Shown piece by piece: positions 14,931 to 22,817 of a stretch of DNA of 24,412 bases; the stretch's first letter is position 1, and each line of letters starts with the position of its first letter. Under the pieces are notes generated by a model, which worked only from the letters and a program-made list of their open reading frames with translations, did not search any database and was not told where the DNA came from. Source of the stretch: PFL42 sp964492235. Lineage in GTDB: Bacteria; Chloroflexota; Anaerolineae; Anaerolineales; E44-bin32. Made by a program: the position numbers and the translations under genes. The DNA lies in assembly GCA_964492235.1 (NCBI GenBank), contig CAZBJQ010000027.1, positions 1 to 24,412 of the forward strand, given 5' to 3'.

Positions 14931-15218
14931 TCAGGTCCCTTCTACAAGAACCATATCTGTGCGTGCAGTTTGATGCCGGATCTCTCGCGCCGGCCGGTAC
15001 TCATCGGATTCCAGCCAGGCCTTCGCCCCTGCCGCGTCTTCGAAGGCCAGGATGACCAGCCGCCGCGGCACCCAACTCCCTTCCAGCACTTCCGTCTTGC
15101 CTCCACGTGCAAGGTACCTTCCCCCGAAGGCGGCCAACGTCGGCGGTGCCAGGCGTTTGTACTCCTCGTATCTCGCCGGGTCCTCAACCTCGATGTTCAC
15201 GATCACATAGGCGGGCAT
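14931..15218 (-). CDS. DUF1330 family protein
   Basis: A 95-aa cytoplasmic protein of the usual DUF1330 length (dimeric ferredoxin-like alpha/beta barrel). The conserved features are MPAYVIVNIEVEDPARYEEY, FGGRYLARGGKTEVLEG, and RLVILAFEDAAGAKAWLESDEY. GAGGAG seven bases before ATG 15218 decides this start; the ATG at 15224 would be only one base from the site. The biochemical role of the family is not established. It converges with the CGNR gene, with a gap of about 93 bases. Confidence 0.9.
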   Translation of the reverse strand: MPAYVIVNIEVEDPARYEEYKRLAPPTLAAFGGRYLARGGKTEVLEGSWVPRRLVILAFEDAAGAKAWLESDEYRPAREIRHQTARTDMVLVEGT

Positions 15219-15371
15219 GAGCATTCTCCTCAGATAGATGTATGGTCGTGGACACGGGGGCGGGGTGCTTGGGGGGAGCTGCGACCTCCCGCTGCGAGAC
15301 GCCAGAAGCGTCCGTAACGCTCCAGTCACCAAGCGCCCCGCGTGTCGCACCGTCAGCGGGCTGAATGCGTC

Positions 15372-15387
15372 ATCGGGATTTCCCGAT
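15372..15387. promoter_or_regulatory. Palindrome upstream of the YceI gene
   Basis: ATCGGGATTTCCCGAT consists of 7-bp perfect arms around TT. It lies between the divergent DUF1330 and YceI genes, about 70 bases before a perfect -10 hexamer. It could be a dimeric repressor site; the binding protein is unknown. Confidence 0.4.
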
Positions 15388-15454
15388 TGTCAGCCATCCT
15401 GCCTAGGCGAGCAAGTCTCACGGATTTCTAAGCCGTATCGCTTCCGAGGGGTCC

Positions 15455-15460
15455 TATAAT
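15455..15460 (+). promoter_or_regulatory. TATAAT -10 element for the YceI gene
   Basis: A perfect TATAAT lies about 70 bases before the YceI ATG. The sequence 16-18 bases upstream (GCCGTA area) is a poor -35, so the promoter would be activator-dependent or weak. Confidence 0.45.
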
Positions 15461-15530
15461 CCATGGAGTCTGTCTGAACCCCGACTGTTCTGTGCAGCTT
15501 ATGCGGTATGACCACCTGAGGAGTAAACGT

Positions 15531-16250
15531 ATGTCCCTGCGATCGATCAGCCTCATCACCCTGCTGGGGGCGGCGGTCATCGCCGGCTGCGCACCCTCCG
15601 CCGTCCCTGCTGCACCCACTTCCGGGCCGCCGCCGGCAGAACCGACCCAGGCTTCGACCGCGGCCGCTCCGGCCGAGGCCACCCCAACCGAGGGCACAAG
15701 CTCCCAGGGCGCCAGTACCTATGTCTTCCTCCCGGGCGAAACCGTCGCCCGCTTCGTGATCGACGAGGTGCTCGCCGGCAACGCCAACACCGTCGTAGGA
15801 ATCACCGACGGCGTCACCGGGGAGATCACTCTCGACCTGGCCTCGCCCCAGCAGGCCAGCCTGAGCACGATCCAGGTCGACCTCGCCGGGCTGGAGACCG
15901 ATAGCGGGTTCCGCAACCGGGCTATTCGTGAGGCAATCCTGAAGACCGACCAGGAGCCCAACCGCTACGCCACTTTCGTCCCCACGCGCATCGAGGGCCT
16001 GCCGGCCGAGGTGACGCCCGGGACCGTCTACACGCTGCAGATCACCGGGGACCTGACGATCAAGGGCACGACCACGGAGGTCACCTTCGAGGCCACGGTC
16101 ACGGCGGTGTCGGACGACCGCATCGAAGCCACCGCTTCTTTGACAAGGCCCTACGCCGATTTCGACGTCGAGATTCCATTCCTGCCGCCGCAAGTTGCTT
16201 CCGTGGAAGACAACGTCACGCTTGAGATCGAACTGGCTGCGGTGCGCTGA
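15531..16250 (+). CDS. YceI-family lipoprotein (polyisoprenoid-binding fold)
   Basis: A 239-aa exported lipoprotein. ATG 15531 follows GAGGAG by seven bases; the signal peptide ends in VIAGC with the acceptor Cys at 20. A Pro/Ala/Thr linker follows (about 25-65), then a YceI lipocalin-like barrel: FLPGETVARFVIDEVL, VVGITDGVTGEITLDL, IQVDLAGLETDSGFRNRAIRE, YATFVPTRIEGLP, LQITGDLTIKGTTTEVTFEATV. These are the family's core strands, including the FRN...R and GDLTIKG-T motifs. YceI proteins bind long isoprenoid chains such as polyprenols or quinone tails. The neighbouring quinone genes are suggestive, but they lie 8 kb away. Confidence 0.92.
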   Translation: MSLRSISLITLLGAAVIAGCAPSAVPAAPTSGPPPAEPTQASTAAAPAEATPTEGTSSQGASTYVFLPGETVARFVIDEVLAGNANTVVGITDGVTGEITLDLASPQQASLSTIQVDLAGLETDSGFRNRAIREAILKTDQEPNRYATFVPTRIEGLPAEVTPGTVYTLQITGDLTIKGTTTEVTFEATVTAVSDDRIEATASLTRPYADFDVEIPFLPPQVASVEDNVTLEIELAAVR

Positions 16251-16323
16251 GCCGACCCCCTACAACGTGAGGCTTTCCAGAGAACGAAGGTTGTCTAGAA
16301 GGCGTCAACGCAACCCAGGAAAC

Positions 16324-16366
16324 GCGACTGGTGGGACTTTGGCGCAACCATCATCCCACCAGTCGC
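16324..16366. terminator. Perfect 13-bp hairpin between convergent genes
   Basis: GCGACTGGTGGGA (16324-16336) pairs perfectly with TCCCACCAGTCGC (16354-16366) across a 17-base loop. It lies 74 bases after the YceI stop and about 100 bases beyond the end of the minus-strand CPBP remnant. There is no T-run, so it may be a bidirectional RNA-stabilising or terminating hairpin rather than a classical terminator. Confidence 0.5.
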
Positions 16367-16469
16367 ATGTCTCTCGTATCCCAAAGCGCTCAAAGCCCAC
16401 GGCAAATCAAGCCATAGGTGCAGCCGAGCCATGGGCGTCCTGGGGTTATTCCTCCCTCCCGCGCCCGCC

Positions 16470-17292
16470 TCATCCCAGGGAGTCCAGTCCCCGGCCGCAA
16501 ATGAGGCGGGCCGGACCACCCACACGGATGATCATGATCGCCGCCGGCCAGACGAGCGCTTCTTCCGCTGGTGAATCAATCGACCCGAGCCGCGTTGCCG
16601 TCATCTGCTGCAAGACATGAAGCAGCGTGACCAACAACAGGCTTCCCCGGGTGTTGACGTACAGCCAGGTGTACAGCAGGGTGATNNNNNNNNNNGGTGC
16701 TCGGGATGAAGCCCAGCAGGTTCCCCAGCATCCCGATCCCCGGCGGCTCGCCGTAGAACACCTGCAACAGGATGTGTCACTGTCCCCAGACCGGCCAGAG
16801 AACGACGCTGGCGATCAACGCACTCCACGCCCACAGCAGCCGCGGGAGGGCACAGCCACGCCAGCCGACTTCCTCGAGGTAGGCGCCCGGCAGCGCCATG
16901 AGCACAATCAACGGCGGCCTCTCCCCCGCCCGCGGCCGATACAGCTCCAGCACACAGGAAGTCAGCGAATCAGGGCTATCGAGGGCTGCGGCCAATGCCT
17001 TCTCGGCCCGGAGCACAGCCGGTGGGAAGCGGAGAGTGAAAAGATACCAGCCGACACCGGCTCGCCAGCGCAGAGGTGCTTGCAGAAGGCGACGTGCCTG
17101 AAGCCTCCCTCCCGCCCTGAGCGAGAGCCCGATGGCGACGATGCCTGGGGTGAAGCGCCCCGGTCTCCCGAGCGGGCTGTCCGGCGCAAAGGGCGAAGGC
17201 GCTCACTGGACGGCTGCGGCGGCGACCGGAATCCACAGCATCCAACACAGGTCAAATGTGAGGGTGAAGAACGGCACCAGCAGGAAGGGCTT
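16470..17292 (-). pseudogene. Broken CPBP/CAAX-type intramembrane protease gene
   Basis: Reading leftwards from 17292 gives a first membrane helix (VPFFTLTFDLCWMLWIPVAA), then TGA (17203-17205). The same frame continues with RWRAGVGWYLFTL, a helix, and the diagnostic EE-x3-R motif of CPBP proteases in YLEEVGWRGCALPRLL. A second in-frame TGA (16777-16779) follows WPVWGQ, then HILLQVFYGEPPG, the N-gap, and after a frame change ITLLYTWLYVNTRGSLLLVTLLH, the typical penultimate CPBP helix. The end is near 16470. No start codon with a ribosome site remains. Intact members cleave or modify membrane proteins. Two stops, a lost start and an assembly gap mean either a decayed gene or poor sequence. Confidence 0.72.
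16686..16695. other. Assembly gap (10 N)
   Basis: Ten undetermined bases. The reading frame of the CPBP remnant changes across it, so the true gap length is probably not ten bases. Confidence 0.98.
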
Positions 17293-17414
17293 ACAGCCTG
17301 GGTGGATCCCCTTCCTGCGTCGTTCCCCCTGCCGGCGTATTCAATCCGGAAGGCCTCGCCCGTTGCAGCGAAGAAACCTGCCACTCCGACCTCAGCCGGC
17401 CGGCGCCGGGCGCT

Positions 17415-18641
17415 CTATCCTTCGGCGGGGAGCAGGACCTTCGTTTCCTTCAGCCGCAGGCAGAACAGCAAGCTGAGCGCCATCAGCGCCACCATGACCA
17501 CCAGCGAGGGCGTCATCGACCCGCTGTCGGGGGAGCGGAAGGCATCCATCGCCAGGATGAACAGGATGCCCGAGACCTGGCCCATCATCAACAGCAGGCC
17601 GTTGGATGTCGGCTCAGGCGCCGGCAGCGTGACCTCGGCGCCGTATTGGAAGCCCACCGGCGCCGCGCCGAGCAAGAAGAACCCCAGCACGGCGCTGGCG
17701 AGAAGCAGGCTGGCCCATCCCGGGGCATAGGTCACACCGGCCAGGCCGAGCATTGCGCCCGCCATCCCGATCACCAGGTAGCGCGTGCGGCGGCGAGTCC
17801 GGTCCGAGAGCAGCGGCAGCAGGACAGCCCCACCGATTCCGGCGGCGACCATCAGCCCGCCAGCCAACCCGGCCTGCGTCGTGCTGAATCCTCGCGGGCG
17901 GAGGATGTCCTCGATCCAGGTGGTGACGCTGTTGAACACTCCCAGTCCGACGAAGAACACGAACAGCAGGCGCAAGAAATCCGGCCGGCGCATCGACTGC
18001 CGCAGCCCGTCAAACACCAGCACGCGCGCATCCTCCCCGGGGGGGCCAGGCGGTGTCTGTGGGTGCTCGCGGACGACGCCGAAGAACACGAGAGCGGCAG
18101 CGATGGCCGCTGCGCCGTAGATCAGAAGCATCGAGGTCATGCCGACGGCGTTGGTCAGGATCGGTGTCAGCGCCAGGCCAAGCAACACACCCAGGAAGAT
18201 CGACAGCGTACCCATGCCGGAGGCGGTCGCCCTTTCGACGCTCGGGAACCAGTTGGCGGCGACCTTGGTGACCGCGTTCAGGATGAACGGCTGACCGACG
18301 GCGATGCCAAGCTGCGCAATCAAGACCAGACCGTAGGATGGACCGGCCAGGCCGCGGGCCAGGGCGAAGATGGCGGTCAGAACGGCGCCCACCCCGACGG
18401 CGAGGCGGAAGCCATACGTGTCAATCATCCACGAGGCCGGGATCGACAGAATCAAGAACACCAGCATGAAGCTCAGCGAAAGCAGGCCGATCTCCAGGTC
18501 GCCCACCCCGTAGGCAGCGGCCGCCCGACTGGTGATGGCGGCGAAGGTGATCCAGGACAGCTGGTTGACCAGCACCACCAGCATGAAGGCGCCCAGCACG
18601 GCCCAGCGCCTGCGGTAGATCGTGAAGGCAGCAGTTGTCAT
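17415..18641 (-). CDS. MFS transporter (FLVCR-like)
   Basis: A 408-aa membrane transporter with twelve predicted helices split by a central hydrophilic loop near residues 195-215 (VREHPQTPPGPPGEDAR). The N-terminal half has LVNQLSWITFAAITSRAAAAYGVGDLEIGLLSLSFML and ASWMIDTYGFRLAVGVGA, a pattern seen in FLVCR-like and related organic-anion or metabolite MFS carriers; the loop between helices 8 and 9 is LLSDRTRRRTRY. The substrate is not predictable. ATG 18641 follows a GGAGA site. It lies 56 bases after the prodomain-like gene on the same strand, so it may be co-transcribed with the protease pair. Confidence 0.86.
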   Translation of the reverse strand: MTTAAFTIYRRRWAVLGAFMLVVLVNQLSWITFAAITSRAAAAYGVGDLEIGLLSLSFMLVFLILSIPASWMIDTYGFRLAVGVGAVLTAIFALARGLAGPSYGLVLIAQLGIAVGQPFILNAVTKVAANWFPSVERATASGMGTLSIFLGVLLGLALTPILTNAVGMTSMLLIYGAAAIAAALVFFGVVREHPQTPPGPPGEDARVLVFDGLRQSMRRPDFLRLLFVFFVGLGVFNSVTTWIEDILRPRGFSTTQAGLAGGLMVAAGIGGAVLLPLLSDRTRRRTRYLVIGMAGAMLGLAGVTYAPGWASLLLASAVLGFFLLGAAPVGFQYGAEVTLPAPEPTSNGLLLMMGQVSGILFILAMDAFRSPDSGSMTPSLVVMVALMALSLLFCLRLKETKVLLPAEG

Positions 18642-18697
18642 CGAGGCGATCTCCGTGGCGCCGGCCGGTGCCGGCCGCCCGATTCGTCAGGAGCGGA

Positions 18698-18979
18698 TCA
18701 AGTGTGGACCGAGAACTCCCCCGTTTCCTGCACGTCGACCGGCACGCCGTCGATCTCGGCCGGAATCACATCCTCCGGATCGAGGTCGGTCAATGGGACT
18801 TTGCGGTCGACCATCACCACCAAGACCACATCCTTGGTCCGCCGGCCCAGCCGCTGACGCATGCCCACGCCCACTCCCACCACGTTCTGTTTGCGCAGCA
18901 GTTGCTGCACCACCAGCTTGCTGACTGCCTGGGCGTGCTGATAGGCCGCCACCCAGTCAGGGTCCAACTCGGCGGTCAC
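18698..18979 (-). CDS. Free-standing paralogue of the protease N-terminal domain
   Basis: A 93-aa protein whose residues 31-90 closely match residues 22-80 of the protease encoded just upstream: NVVGVGVGMRQRLGRR against NVVGLGTGYRTVGKR, then a V-x-V-x-V strand ending in DRKVP against RRKLP, LDPEDVIPAEIDGVPVDV against LDPQALVPAEVDGVPTDV, and ETGEF against EVGDL. It lacks any catalytic domain. The GTG start overlaps the protease stop (GTGA), which indicates translational coupling. It could be a propeptide-like inhibitor, chaperone or regulatory partner of the protease. Alternatively it is the remnant of a duplicated protease, although an intact frame with a natural end argues against decay. Confidence 0.8.
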   Translation of the reverse strand: MTAELDPDWVAAYQHAQAVSKLVVQQLLRKQNVVGVGVGMRQRLGRRTKDVVLVVMVDRKVPLTDLDPEDVIPAEIDGVPVDVQETGEFSVHT

Positions 18980-19980
18980 AGCGTCACCTCCAGCGCCTCC
19001 AGCACGGCCACCATCGGGTTGTGGATCGTCGCTTGCTCCGAGCCGGCGAACAGCAGCCCGACAGCGGCCAGCCGATCCCCGGCCACCAGCAGCGAGCCCG
19101 AATCCCCAGGGCTCGACATGGCGCTGGTGACGATTTGGCCGTCGAAACGCGCCTGTTTGTCTCCGTAGCCGATGGTCACCGTCGTATCAAGCACCTGGAT
19201 TTCGCCGCGGGTAAGCCCGGTGGTCCTGCCGGATTTGCGCACTGCCATACCCAGCTGCGGCGGCAGGCTTCCGATCACGCGCCCGATCTCGAGGATCTCC
19301 TCGTCCACCCAGGCATCCTGCAGCGGGCGCGCCACGGCCGCGTCGACGAGGTTCGCCGCCAGGAGATCGATTCGACGTACTTCAAGGCGGTGCTTCGAGC
19401 CAAGAAGGCGCGCCAGCGCGTTGCCGACGGAGGCTACTCCCCGGGCGATGGAACAATCTCCCGGCTGGTCGCTGAAGGCAATCGGGACGAAACGCTCCAG
19501 GCTGGCCAGCTGATCCTCCTCAGGCCGTCCACCGTCGATTGCACCGGGCTGGAGGACCATATCACCCGGGCGGGCCTGGTTACTGTTGGCCAGCACATGA
19601 TTGTTGGACAGGATCAGCCGGGCCCCGGTCTGCCGGTCACGCACCAGGCACCCAAGTGTGCCTGCTGTCACCCGGTAGTGGCTGATGCTCACACCGCCGG
19701 GTGCCGGGCGCCATGCAACGTCGCGCGCCTTCTGACTACGCAGATCGCCCACTTCGAGCACGTCGGTCGGCACGCCGTCGACCTCGGCCGGCACAAGCGC
19801 CTGCGGATCCAGGCCGGCCCGAGGCAGCTTGCGTCGCACCAGCGTGACCAGGCATAGCTCATCGGTCATCCGTTTGCCGACCGTGCGGTAGCCCGTTCCC
19901 AGCCCGACGACATTCGGCTTGGCCAGCAGCATCGCCTTGTGGGCCGATTTCGCCTGGGCCACGCTCTTGATGTCGCTCAT
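18976..19980 (-). CDS. Chymotrypsin-fold serine protease, Nal1-like
   Basis: A 334-aa protein without a signal peptide, so probably cytoplasmic. Residues about 15-85 form a small N-terminal domain (NVVGLGTGYR ... LVPAEVDGVPTDVLE). Residues about 100-334 form a trypsin-like domain with His 128 in LILSNNHVLANSN, a likely Asp 213 in LVDAAVARP and Ser 294 in SSPGDSGSLLV. RKSGRTTGLTRGEI is another conserved strand pair of the Nal1/trypsin-like group. GGAGG six bases before ATG 19980 fixes the start; a longer frame to 20031 crosses a terminator. The 93-aa paralogue gene overlaps its stop. Substrate is unknown. The assignment as a serine protease rests on the triad; the Asp is the least certain member. 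Confidence 0.88.
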   Translation of the reverse strand: MSDIKSVAQAKSAHKAMLLAKPNVVGLGTGYRTVGKRMTDELCLVTLVRRKLPRAGLDPQALVPAEVDGVPTDVLEVGDLRSQKARDVAWRPAPGGVSISHYRVTAGTLGCLVRDRQTGARLILSNNHVLANSNQARPGDMVLQPGAIDGGRPEEDQLASLERFVPIAFSDQPGDCSIARGVASVGNALARLLGSKHRLEVRRIDLLAANLVDAAVARPLQDAWVDEEILEIGRVIGSLPPQLGMAVRKSGRTTGLTRGEIQVLDTTVTIGYGDKQARFDGQIVTSAMSSPGDSGSLLVAGDRLAAVGLLFAGSEQATIHNPMVAVLEALEVTL

Positions 19981-20011
19981 TTTCGCCTCCGCCCGCTTCG
20001 AGTATATGCCC

Positions 20012-20054
20012 GAAAAGAAAGAGCGGAGCATCTACCGCACGCCCGATGCTCCGC
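20012..20054 (-). terminator. Rho-independent terminator after citrate synthase
   Basis: In minus orientation GCGGAGCAT (20054-20046), a 14-base loop, and ATGCTCCGC (20031-20023) form a perfect 9-bp stem, followed at once by the T-rich tail TCTTTCTTTTC. It lies 23 bases after the citrate synthase stop and ends the E2-LPD-citrate synthase unit before the protease gene. Confidence 0.85.
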
Positions 20055-20077
20055 CCCGTGGGACCTTAAGGCCCGCA

Positions 20078-21259
20078 CTAGCGCCGACGATCGAGCGCGA
20101 CCCACCTCCGGTCGGTGGGTCCGGCATACACCGACTGCGGACGGATCAGGCGGTCCTCCTTGACCTGTTCGAGCACGTGGGCCGTCCATCCGCCCACGCG
20201 CGAAATGGCAAAGGACGGGGTGAATTGCTCCGCCTCCAGGCCGACGCCGTGCAAGACCAGAGCAGTGTAGAACTCGACGTTGGTCTTAAGGTTGCGCCCA
20301 GGCTTGAGCTCTTCCAGCACTCGCAGCGCTACCTGCTCCACTGCCCGCGCCTCCTCGTAGAGTTTCGATGCGCCGGCGCCGGCGCCGGCAAACAGCTTCT
20401 CAGCCGCGGAGGCCAGGACATCGGCTCGCGGGTCGCGCACCTTGTACACCCGGTGGCCGAAGCCCATGATACGGCCGCCGGCCTGCATTGTCTGGCGCAC
20501 CCAGGCGTCGGCCTCTTTGGCGATCGACCTACCCGATCGCTTCGCCCGATCGCGGATCTCGAACACCATATCCAGCGCCGGGCCGGGCGCACCCCCGTGC
20601 AGCGGTCCTTTGAGCGCACCAATCGCCCCCACGATCGCCGAGAGCATGTCCGAGCGCGTGCTGGCGATGACCCGGGCCGTGAACGTCGAAGCGTTCATGC
20701 CGTGGTCCACTACGGTGTTCAGGTAGGTCTCCAATGCCCGCACCTTGTCGGCGTTCGGCAGCTTGCCCTCAAGCATGTACAGGAAATTGGCGGCATGGCC
20801 GATGGCCGGATCCGGTTGAACGGGTTTCTGGCCGTGCAGCATGCGCCAGTAGGTGGCCACGATCGTGGGCATGGGCGCCACCAGGGCGACGCCGCAGCCG
20901 ACGTCCGGCAGGTCCGGCGGCCGGTGCGGCTCGCCCTCACAGGTCCCGATGCCGTCCACCGCCATACGCAGCGCATCCATCGCAGGCAGCTTGCGCCGAG
21001 CCGACTCCTCAAGCATGGCCAGCGACGCTGTCGGCAGCGACCGCCGCAGCGCCATCTCCTGATGCAGCCCTAGCAGCTCCTGGGCCGTCGGAAGGCGGTC
21101 GGACCACAGCAGGAAGAGCACCTCTTCGAACGTGGCGTTCGGAGCAAGTTCCTCCAGCGGGAACCCGGCGATGGTCAGCTCACCTGCTTCGCCATCCACC
21201 CGGCTCAACCGCGTCTCGGTGACGACGACACCTTCCAATCCGCGTGCGATTTCTGGCAT
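20078..21259 (-). CDS. gltA: Citrate synthase
   Basis: A 393-aa enzyme condensing acetyl-CoA and oxaloacetate to citrate in the cytoplasm. Active-site residues are visible: His 221 in LKGPLHGGAPG, His 269 in GFGHRVYK, and at the catalytic acid position Glu 329 in NVEFYTALVL where many enzymes have Asp; the Glu form also occurs in part of the family. The N-terminal half has LEGVVVTETRLSRVDGEAGELTIAG, the type-I bacterial start. Length fits the short Gram-positive-like type rather than the larger NADH-sensitive hexamer. ATG 21259 is preceded by GGAG at nine bases. It follows LPD by 70 bases on the same strand. 2-methylcitrate synthase activity cannot be excluded. Confidence 0.93.
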   Translation of the reverse strand: MPEIARGLEGVVVTETRLSRVDGEAGELTIAGFPLEELAPNATFEEVLFLLWSDRLPTAQELLGLHQEMALRRSLPTASLAMLEESARRKLPAMDALRMAVDGIGTCEGEPHRPPDLPDVGCGVALVAPMPTIVATYWRMLHGQKPVQPDPAIGHAANFLYMLEGKLPNADKVRALETYLNTVVDHGMNASTFTARVIASTRSDMLSAIVGAIGALKGPLHGGAPGPALDMVFEIRDRAKRSGRSIAKEADAWVRQTMQAGGRIMGFGHRVYKVRDPRADVLASAAEKLFAGAGAGASKLYEEARAVEQVALRVLEELKPGRNLKTNVEFYTALVLHGVGLEAEQFTPSFAISRVGGWTAHVLEQVKEDRLIRPQSVYAGPTDRRWVALDRRR

Positions 21260-21305
21260 GATCCGTTCTCCGATCCGACCGGAGCTCTCGAGCAAGGATC
21301 GATCA

Positions 21306-21325
21306 CCTCGACAGCTCAGTCGAGG
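21306..21325 (-). other. Intercistronic hairpin between LPD and citrate synthase
   Basis: CCTCGAC and GTCGAGG form a perfect 7-bp stem with a six-base loop, four bases after the LPD stop. There is no T-run. It may stabilise the upstream message or partly attenuate transcription. Confidence 0.4.
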
Positions 21326-21329
21326 GTGG

Positions 21330-22727
21330 TCACATATGGATGGGGTGCCCCTCGGCGGCGTGGGCCGCCTCCATCAGCACTTCGCTCAGCGTCGGATGTG
21401 CATGCACGTTGCGGGCGATCTCGGCCGGCGTCAGCTCCATCCGCTGCGCCAGCGTCAGTTCCGGAAGCAGCTCCGTCACCTCCGGGCCGATCAGGTGCGC
21501 TCCCAGGATCTCGCCATAGCGGGCATCGGTGAGGATCTTGACCCAGCCGGCGTAGTCGCCAAGGCCGAGCGCCTTGCCGTTGGCCTGAAAATTGAAGCGA
21601 CCGACTTTGATCTCGTGGCCTGCCTCACGCGCCTGCGCCTCCGTCCATCCGAACGAAGCCACCTGCGGTTGCGTATAGATCGCCCGCGGCATGTTGACAT
21701 ACTCCAGCCTGATTGACTCGACACCGGCGATGTTCTCGGCGCAGACGATGCCCATGGCGGAAGCCACGTGCGCCAGCATCAGCTTGGCGGTTACATCGCC
21801 GATCGCCCACACGCCGGAGACGTTGGTCGCCATGCGCTCGTCGATTTCGATGGCGCCTCGGCCATCGAGCTTGACGCCGATCTCCTCCAGACCGAGGCCG
21901 GCGGAGTTGGGCTTGAAGCCGACGGCGACCAGGGCCTGCTCGGCCTCAAGCGTCTGTCCACCACCCTCTCCCGACACCTGCAGCTTGACGCCCGACTTGC
22001 TGGATTCGATCTTCTCGACCTTGGCCCCGGTCACGAGCCGGATGCCGCGCTTGGTCAAGGCCTTGGCTAGCTCCCTGCTGACCTCTTCATCTTCCAGCGG
22101 CGCGATGCGAGGCAGCATCTCGACCACCGTCACCGCAACTCCATAGGCGTTCCAGATGGTGGCGAACTCCAGCCCGATGGGCCCGGCGCCGATGATGACC
22201 ACCGAGTTCGGCAGCCGCTCTTGCAGAATCGCCTCGACGTACGTCAGGACCTGTTTGCCGTCCGGCTGCACACCCGGGATCATGGCCGTGCTCGAACCGG
22301 TGGCCAAGATGACATCCTTCGCCGTCAGACCGGTGACCTTCCCCTCGCCGTCGGTAACCGACACCGCGCCGGGGCTTGTCAACCTGGCCGTTCCCATGTG
22401 GACGTCGATGGCGTTCTTCTTCATCAGGAAGCCGACGCCCTTGACCAGCCGGTCGGAAACCTGACGGCTGCGCTTGACGGCCGCGGCGTAGTCGAGCTTC
22501 AGTCCATCGACCGTGAATCCGAATTCCTTGCCCCGCTCACGCAGGGTGTGGGCGACCTCGGCGTTCTTGAGAAGGGCCTTGGAAGGGATGCAGCCGACGT
22601 TCAGGCAGACCCCGCCCAGCCACTGCCGGTCAACGATGGCGGTCTTCTTACCCAGTTGGGCGGCGCGTATGGCTGCAACATAGCCGCCCGGTCCGGCACC
22701 GATCACAACGACGTCGTAGTCCGGCAT
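21330..22727 (-). CDS. lpdA: Dihydrolipoyl dehydrogenase (E3)
   Basis: A 465-aa FAD/NAD flavoprotein that reoxidises the lipoyl arm of 2-oxo acid dehydrogenase complexes. Motifs in order: FAD-binding VVIGAGPGGYVAA (7-19), redox-active Cys 41 and Cys 46 in GGVCLNVGCIPSKALL, NAD-binding VVIIGAGPIGLEFA, second FAD block VWAIGDVT, and the dimer-interface catalytic pair His 444/Glu 449 in HAHPTLSE. Length is normal and every key residue is present. GAGGAG seven bases before ATG 22727 sets the start. It follows the E2 gene and has its own promoter in the gap. Confidence 0.97.
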   Translation of the reverse strand: MPDYDVVVIGAGPGGYVAAIRAAQLGKKTAIVDRQWLGGVCLNVGCIPSKALLKNAEVAHTLRERGKEFGFTVDGLKLDYAAAVKRSRQVSDRLVKGVGFLMKKNAIDVHMGTARLTSPGAVSVTDGEGKVTGLTAKDVILATGSSTAMIPGVQPDGKQVLTYVEAILQERLPNSVVIIGAGPIGLEFATIWNAYGVAVTVVEMLPRIAPLEDEEVSRELAKALTKRGIRLVTGAKVEKIESSKSGVKLQVSGEGGGQTLEAEQALVAVGFKPNSAGLGLEEIGVKLDGRGAIEIDERMATNVSGVWAIGDVTAKLMLAHVASAMGIVCAENIAGVESIRLEYVNMPRAIYTQPQVASFGWTEAQAREAGHEIKVGRFNFQANGKALGLGDYAGWVKILTDARYGEILGAHLIGPEVTELLPELTLAQRMELTPAEIARNVHAHPTLSEVLMEAAHAAEGHPIHM

Positions 22728-22760
22728 AGATTTCTCCTCTGGCGGAGGCGAAGTGGGAGG

Positions 22761-22789
22761 ATTGTATCGCAGGGGGTGCGGCCTGTCAC
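22761..22789 (-). promoter_or_regulatory. Promoter for the LPD-citrate synthase genes
   Basis: On the minus strand: GTGACA (22789-22784), a 17-base spacer, and TACAAT (22766-22761); each hexamer has one mismatch to consensus. The start near 22754 gives a leader of about 27 bases with the GAGGAG ribosome site. It would allow E3 to be made independently of E2. Confidence 0.65.
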
Positions 22790-22817
22790 GACTAGGCCGG
22801 CGGCGGGCGCCCAGGCT

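Noticed and set aside
16777..17205. TGA read as tryptophan (alternative genetic code)
   Set aside because: Intact genes in the window end in TGA (for example UbiX, LPD and the protease), so reassignment is not plausible.
16685..17730. Plus-strand 367-codon frame running through the N gap
   Set aside because: It crosses undetermined bases and overlaps the recognisable CPBP remnant and MFS gene on the other strand; low-complexity composition.
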